Origin: Porphyromonadaceae bacterium UBA7141
GTDB taxonomy: Bacteria; Bacteroidota; Bacteroidia; Bacteroidales; Muribaculaceae
Direction of reading: 5' to 3'
NCBI GenBank assembly: GCA_002491945.1
Contig: DKWX01000050.1
Coordinates: 74,972-90,828 of the forward strand
DNA: 15,857 bases
The notes under the pieces are model-generated. The model did not search any database. It was not told the DNA's origin and saw nothing but the letters and a program-made list of their open reading frames with translations. The translations under genes and the position numbers were made by a program. Positions 14,313-15,857 of this stretch are shown here, piece by piece; the stretch's first letter is position 1; every line of letters begins with the position of its first letter.

Positions 14313-15662
14313 ATGCAGATTATAATGCTTTCGGGCGGATCGGGTTCACGATTGTGGCCTCTTTCCAATGATGCCCGGTCCAAACAGTTTCTGAAGCTCC
14401 TTCCGGTCAGCGGGTCGGAAGAGAGAGAGTCGATGGTGCAGCGTGTGGTGCGCCAGATTCGCGAGTCGGGTATATGCGCCGACCTCACAGTGGCCACGAG
14501 CCTGATACAGCGTGATGCCATCGAGTCGCAGCTCGGCAAGGATATCGCGGTGGTGACCGAACCCGAACGCCGCCGCACTCTCCCGGCCATCTGTCTGGCC
14601 ACCGAGTATCTCTCGAAGGTAAAAGGTTGCCCGGACGATGAAGTGACCGTAGTGCTCCCCTGCGACCCCTATACCGACCCGGGTTATTTCGAGGCCATCG
14701 CAAGGATGGGGGAGTGTGTCGAGAGGGATATGGCGCGACTGGTGCTGATGGGAATTCTTCCGACTTATCCTTCGGCCAAGTATGGATACGTGCAGCCTGA
14801 CTATGCCGCTCCGCGTGAGGGAGCATATATGGTGAGCCGGTTTGTGGAGAAGCCCGATGTGGCCTCAGCCGAGCGTCTTATAGCCTCGAGGGCGTTATGG
14901 AACGGAGGAGTCTTTGCTTTCCGCCTGGGATATCTGCTCGAAATCTCCCGCCGTTATGTGGATTACCCGACTTTTGACGGAATCCGGGAGCATTATGATG
15001 AGTATCCTGCCAATAGTTTTGATTATGAGGTGGTGGAGCGTGAGACATCGATGGCGGTGGTGCCCTACGACGGCGACTGGCGCGACCTCGGCACATGGCT
15101 CACCCTTACCGACACGCTGAAGCATACTACCTACGGCAATGTGCTGACAGATGGGCGCCAACAGAACACTCATATAATCAACGAGCTTGATATACCGCTG
15201 ATGTGCATCGGGACACGTGACCTCATCGTGGCGGCTTCGCCCGACGGGATACTTGTGAGCGAAAAGGGGCGCAGCGAGGATGTGAAACTCTTCGCAGGAC
15301 GACTGAAGGACCGTCCGATGTTTGAGGAGCGCCGCTGGGGATGGTATAAGGTGATCGACCAGGTGGAGTTTGCCGACGGATTCTGCGCCTTGACGAAGCA
15401 GCTGACGGTCAATCCGGGATGTGCGCTGAGTTACCAGCAGCATGCGTGCCGCGACGAGGTCTGGACGTTTATCCAGGGAGAAGGGGAGGTAGTGCTCGAC
15501 GGCGAGCGACGTCCCGTGCGCCGTGGCGATACCATATTCATACCGAAAGGGTGCCGTCACGCCCTGCGTGCCGACACCCTGCTGACGTTTATCGAAGTGC
15601 AGAGCGGCTCCAACCTCGTGGAAGGCGACATCACCCGCTACAGCTACGACTGGAAGCTTTAG
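14313..15662 (+). CDS. manC: Mannose-1-phosphate guanylyltransferase / mannose-6-phosphate isomerase (type II, GMP-PMI)
   Basis: This 449-aa bifunctional enzyme makes GDP-mannose. The N-terminal nucleotidyltransferase domain has MLSGGSGSRLWPLS (5-18) with the KQF sequence at 24-26, LPCDPY (115-120) in place of the usual P-A-D-H, SAKYGYVQ (154-161), RFVEKPD (176-182) and WNGGVFAF (196-203). GDWRDLGTW (254-262) closes the domain. The C-terminal cupin domain (about 340-449) has RRWGWYKVID, QQHACRDEVWTFIQGEGEV (375-393) with metal-ligand-type His377 and Glu382, and FIPKGCRHAL with His416. GDP-mannose would serve as donor for mannose or as precursor for fucose-type sugars. A 206-bp gap with element B separates it from wzy. 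The CDP sequence at 117-119 is a noticeable variant of the nucleotidyltransferase site. A nucleotidyltransferase with a related specificity is the main alternative. Confidence 0.88.
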   Translation: MQIIMLSGGSGSRLWPLSNDARSKQFLKLLPVSGSEERESMVQRVVRQIRESGICADLTVATSLIQRDAIESQLGKDIAVVTEPERRRTLPAICLATEYLSKVKGCPDDEVTVVLPCDPYTDPGYFEAIARMGECVERDMARLVLMGILPTYPSAKYGYVQPDYAAPREGAYMVSRFVEKPDVASAERLIASRALWNGGVFAFRLGYLLEISRRYVDYPTFDGIREHYDEYPANSFDYEVVERETSMAVVPYDGDWRDLGTWLTLTDTLKHTTYGNVLTDGRQQNTHIINELDIPLMCIGTRDLIVAASPDGILVSEKGRSEDVKLFAGRLKDRPMFEERRWGWYKVIDQVEFADGFCALTKQLTVNPGCALSYQQHACRDEVWTFIQGEGEVVLDGERRPVRRGDTIFIPKGCRHALRADTLLTFIEVQSGSNLVEGDITRYSYDWKL

Positions 15663-15685
15663 GCTTTAGGCTTTCTACCCCCTCC

Positions 15686-15857
15686 CCGCGGAGCGGTTAC
15701 ATGGCCTGTTAACCGCGTACCGGCTGCGCGGCGTAGCCGAAGCAACCTGTGCGCGGCTAAAGCCCTCCCCACTTATTCTTTGTCGCGGAGCGACAACACT
15801 ATACGTAGAGGCGTGGACTGTAAATGTATCCCCCGCTGTCGCGAAGCGACAGCGGGG
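15686..15857. repeat. Cluster of GC-rich triloop palindromes downstream of manC
   Basis: Four palindromes share the design of GC-rich stem, three-base loop and complementary stem. They are CCGC-GGA-GCGG (15686-15696); CGGCTGCG-CGG-CGTAGCCG with one wobble pair (15721-15739); TGTCGC-GGA-GCGACA (15781-15795); and a 12-bp perfect stem with GAA loop (15831-15857) that ends at the window edge. A fifth hairpin, GCGGTTA/TAACCGC (15693-15699 with 15710-15716), overlaps the first. They resemble REP-like intergenic palindromes. Some could also terminate the manC transcript. No gene is seen in 15663-15857. Confidence 0.6.

Noticed and set aside
14895..15560. Minus-strand 221-aa reading frame inside manC
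   Set aside because: manC shows full GMP-PMI motifs across this region; the antisense frame has no domain and reflects codon composition.
1..15857. CRISPR array, tRNA or rRNA gene
   Set aside because: No regularly spaced direct repeats, cloverleaf-like segment or rRNA-like sequence was seen in any intergenic region.

Overview
This window is an accessory cell-surface polysaccharide (capsule/exopolysaccharide) biosynthesis locus, most likely from a gut Bacteroidales bacterium. A Muribaculaceae-like genome is my best guess. The reasons are the protein styles (Wzx, Wzy, a 438-residue Ugd and a GMP-PMI fusion of Bacteroidales type), TAnnTTTG-type -7 promoter boxes, the lack of clear Shine-Dalgarno sequences, and small GC-rich triloop palindromes between genes. 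The family assignment is inference; no rRNA or marker gene is present.

Layout. (1) 1-2997, plus strand: a repeated leader sequence, then a secreted or membrane-anchored GH18-like glycosidase and a Wzx-type flippase. (2) 2998-4533: an AT-rich island between the convergent ends of wzx and the wecG-like gene. It holds two decayed minus-strand genes (a small membrane protein and a lipoprotein), a 127-bp element with terminal inverted repeats, one intact unknown 132-aa gene and a 60-aa remnant. (3) 4534-11237, minus strand: GT4, GT2, GT4 and an FrhB/FdhB-like iron-sulfur protein, all overlapping; then a 400-bp gap with two head-to-head leader repeats; then a polysaccharide pyruvyl transferase and a WecG/TagA/CpsF glycosyltransferase. 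(4) 11510-15662, plus strand: UDP-glucose dehydrogenase, Wzy-like polymerase and the mannose-1-phosphate guanylyltransferase/isomerase fusion. (5) 15663-15857: a cluster of triloop palindromes reaching the window edge.

How it works together (inference from families). Ugd supplies UDP-glucuronate and ManC supplies GDP-mannose. The WecG-like enzyme and three further glycosyltransferases build a lipid-linked repeat unit. The pyruvyl transferase, perhaps with the FrhB-like redox protein, decorates it. Wzx flips it, Wzy polymerises it, and the GH18 protein may trim the product outside the cytoplasmic membrane. The initiating phosphoglycosyltransferase, the Wza/Wzc export parts and UpxY/UpxZ-type regulators are not in this window.

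The most unusual sequence-level signals are: a ~100-bp leader block present in three copies (1-99, 6546-6645 inverted, and a shorter decayed copy at 6672-6740); two related short elements with CAATAGTT-type terminal inverted repeats (3388-3514 and 14109-14229); and the gene graveyard between wzx and wecG.
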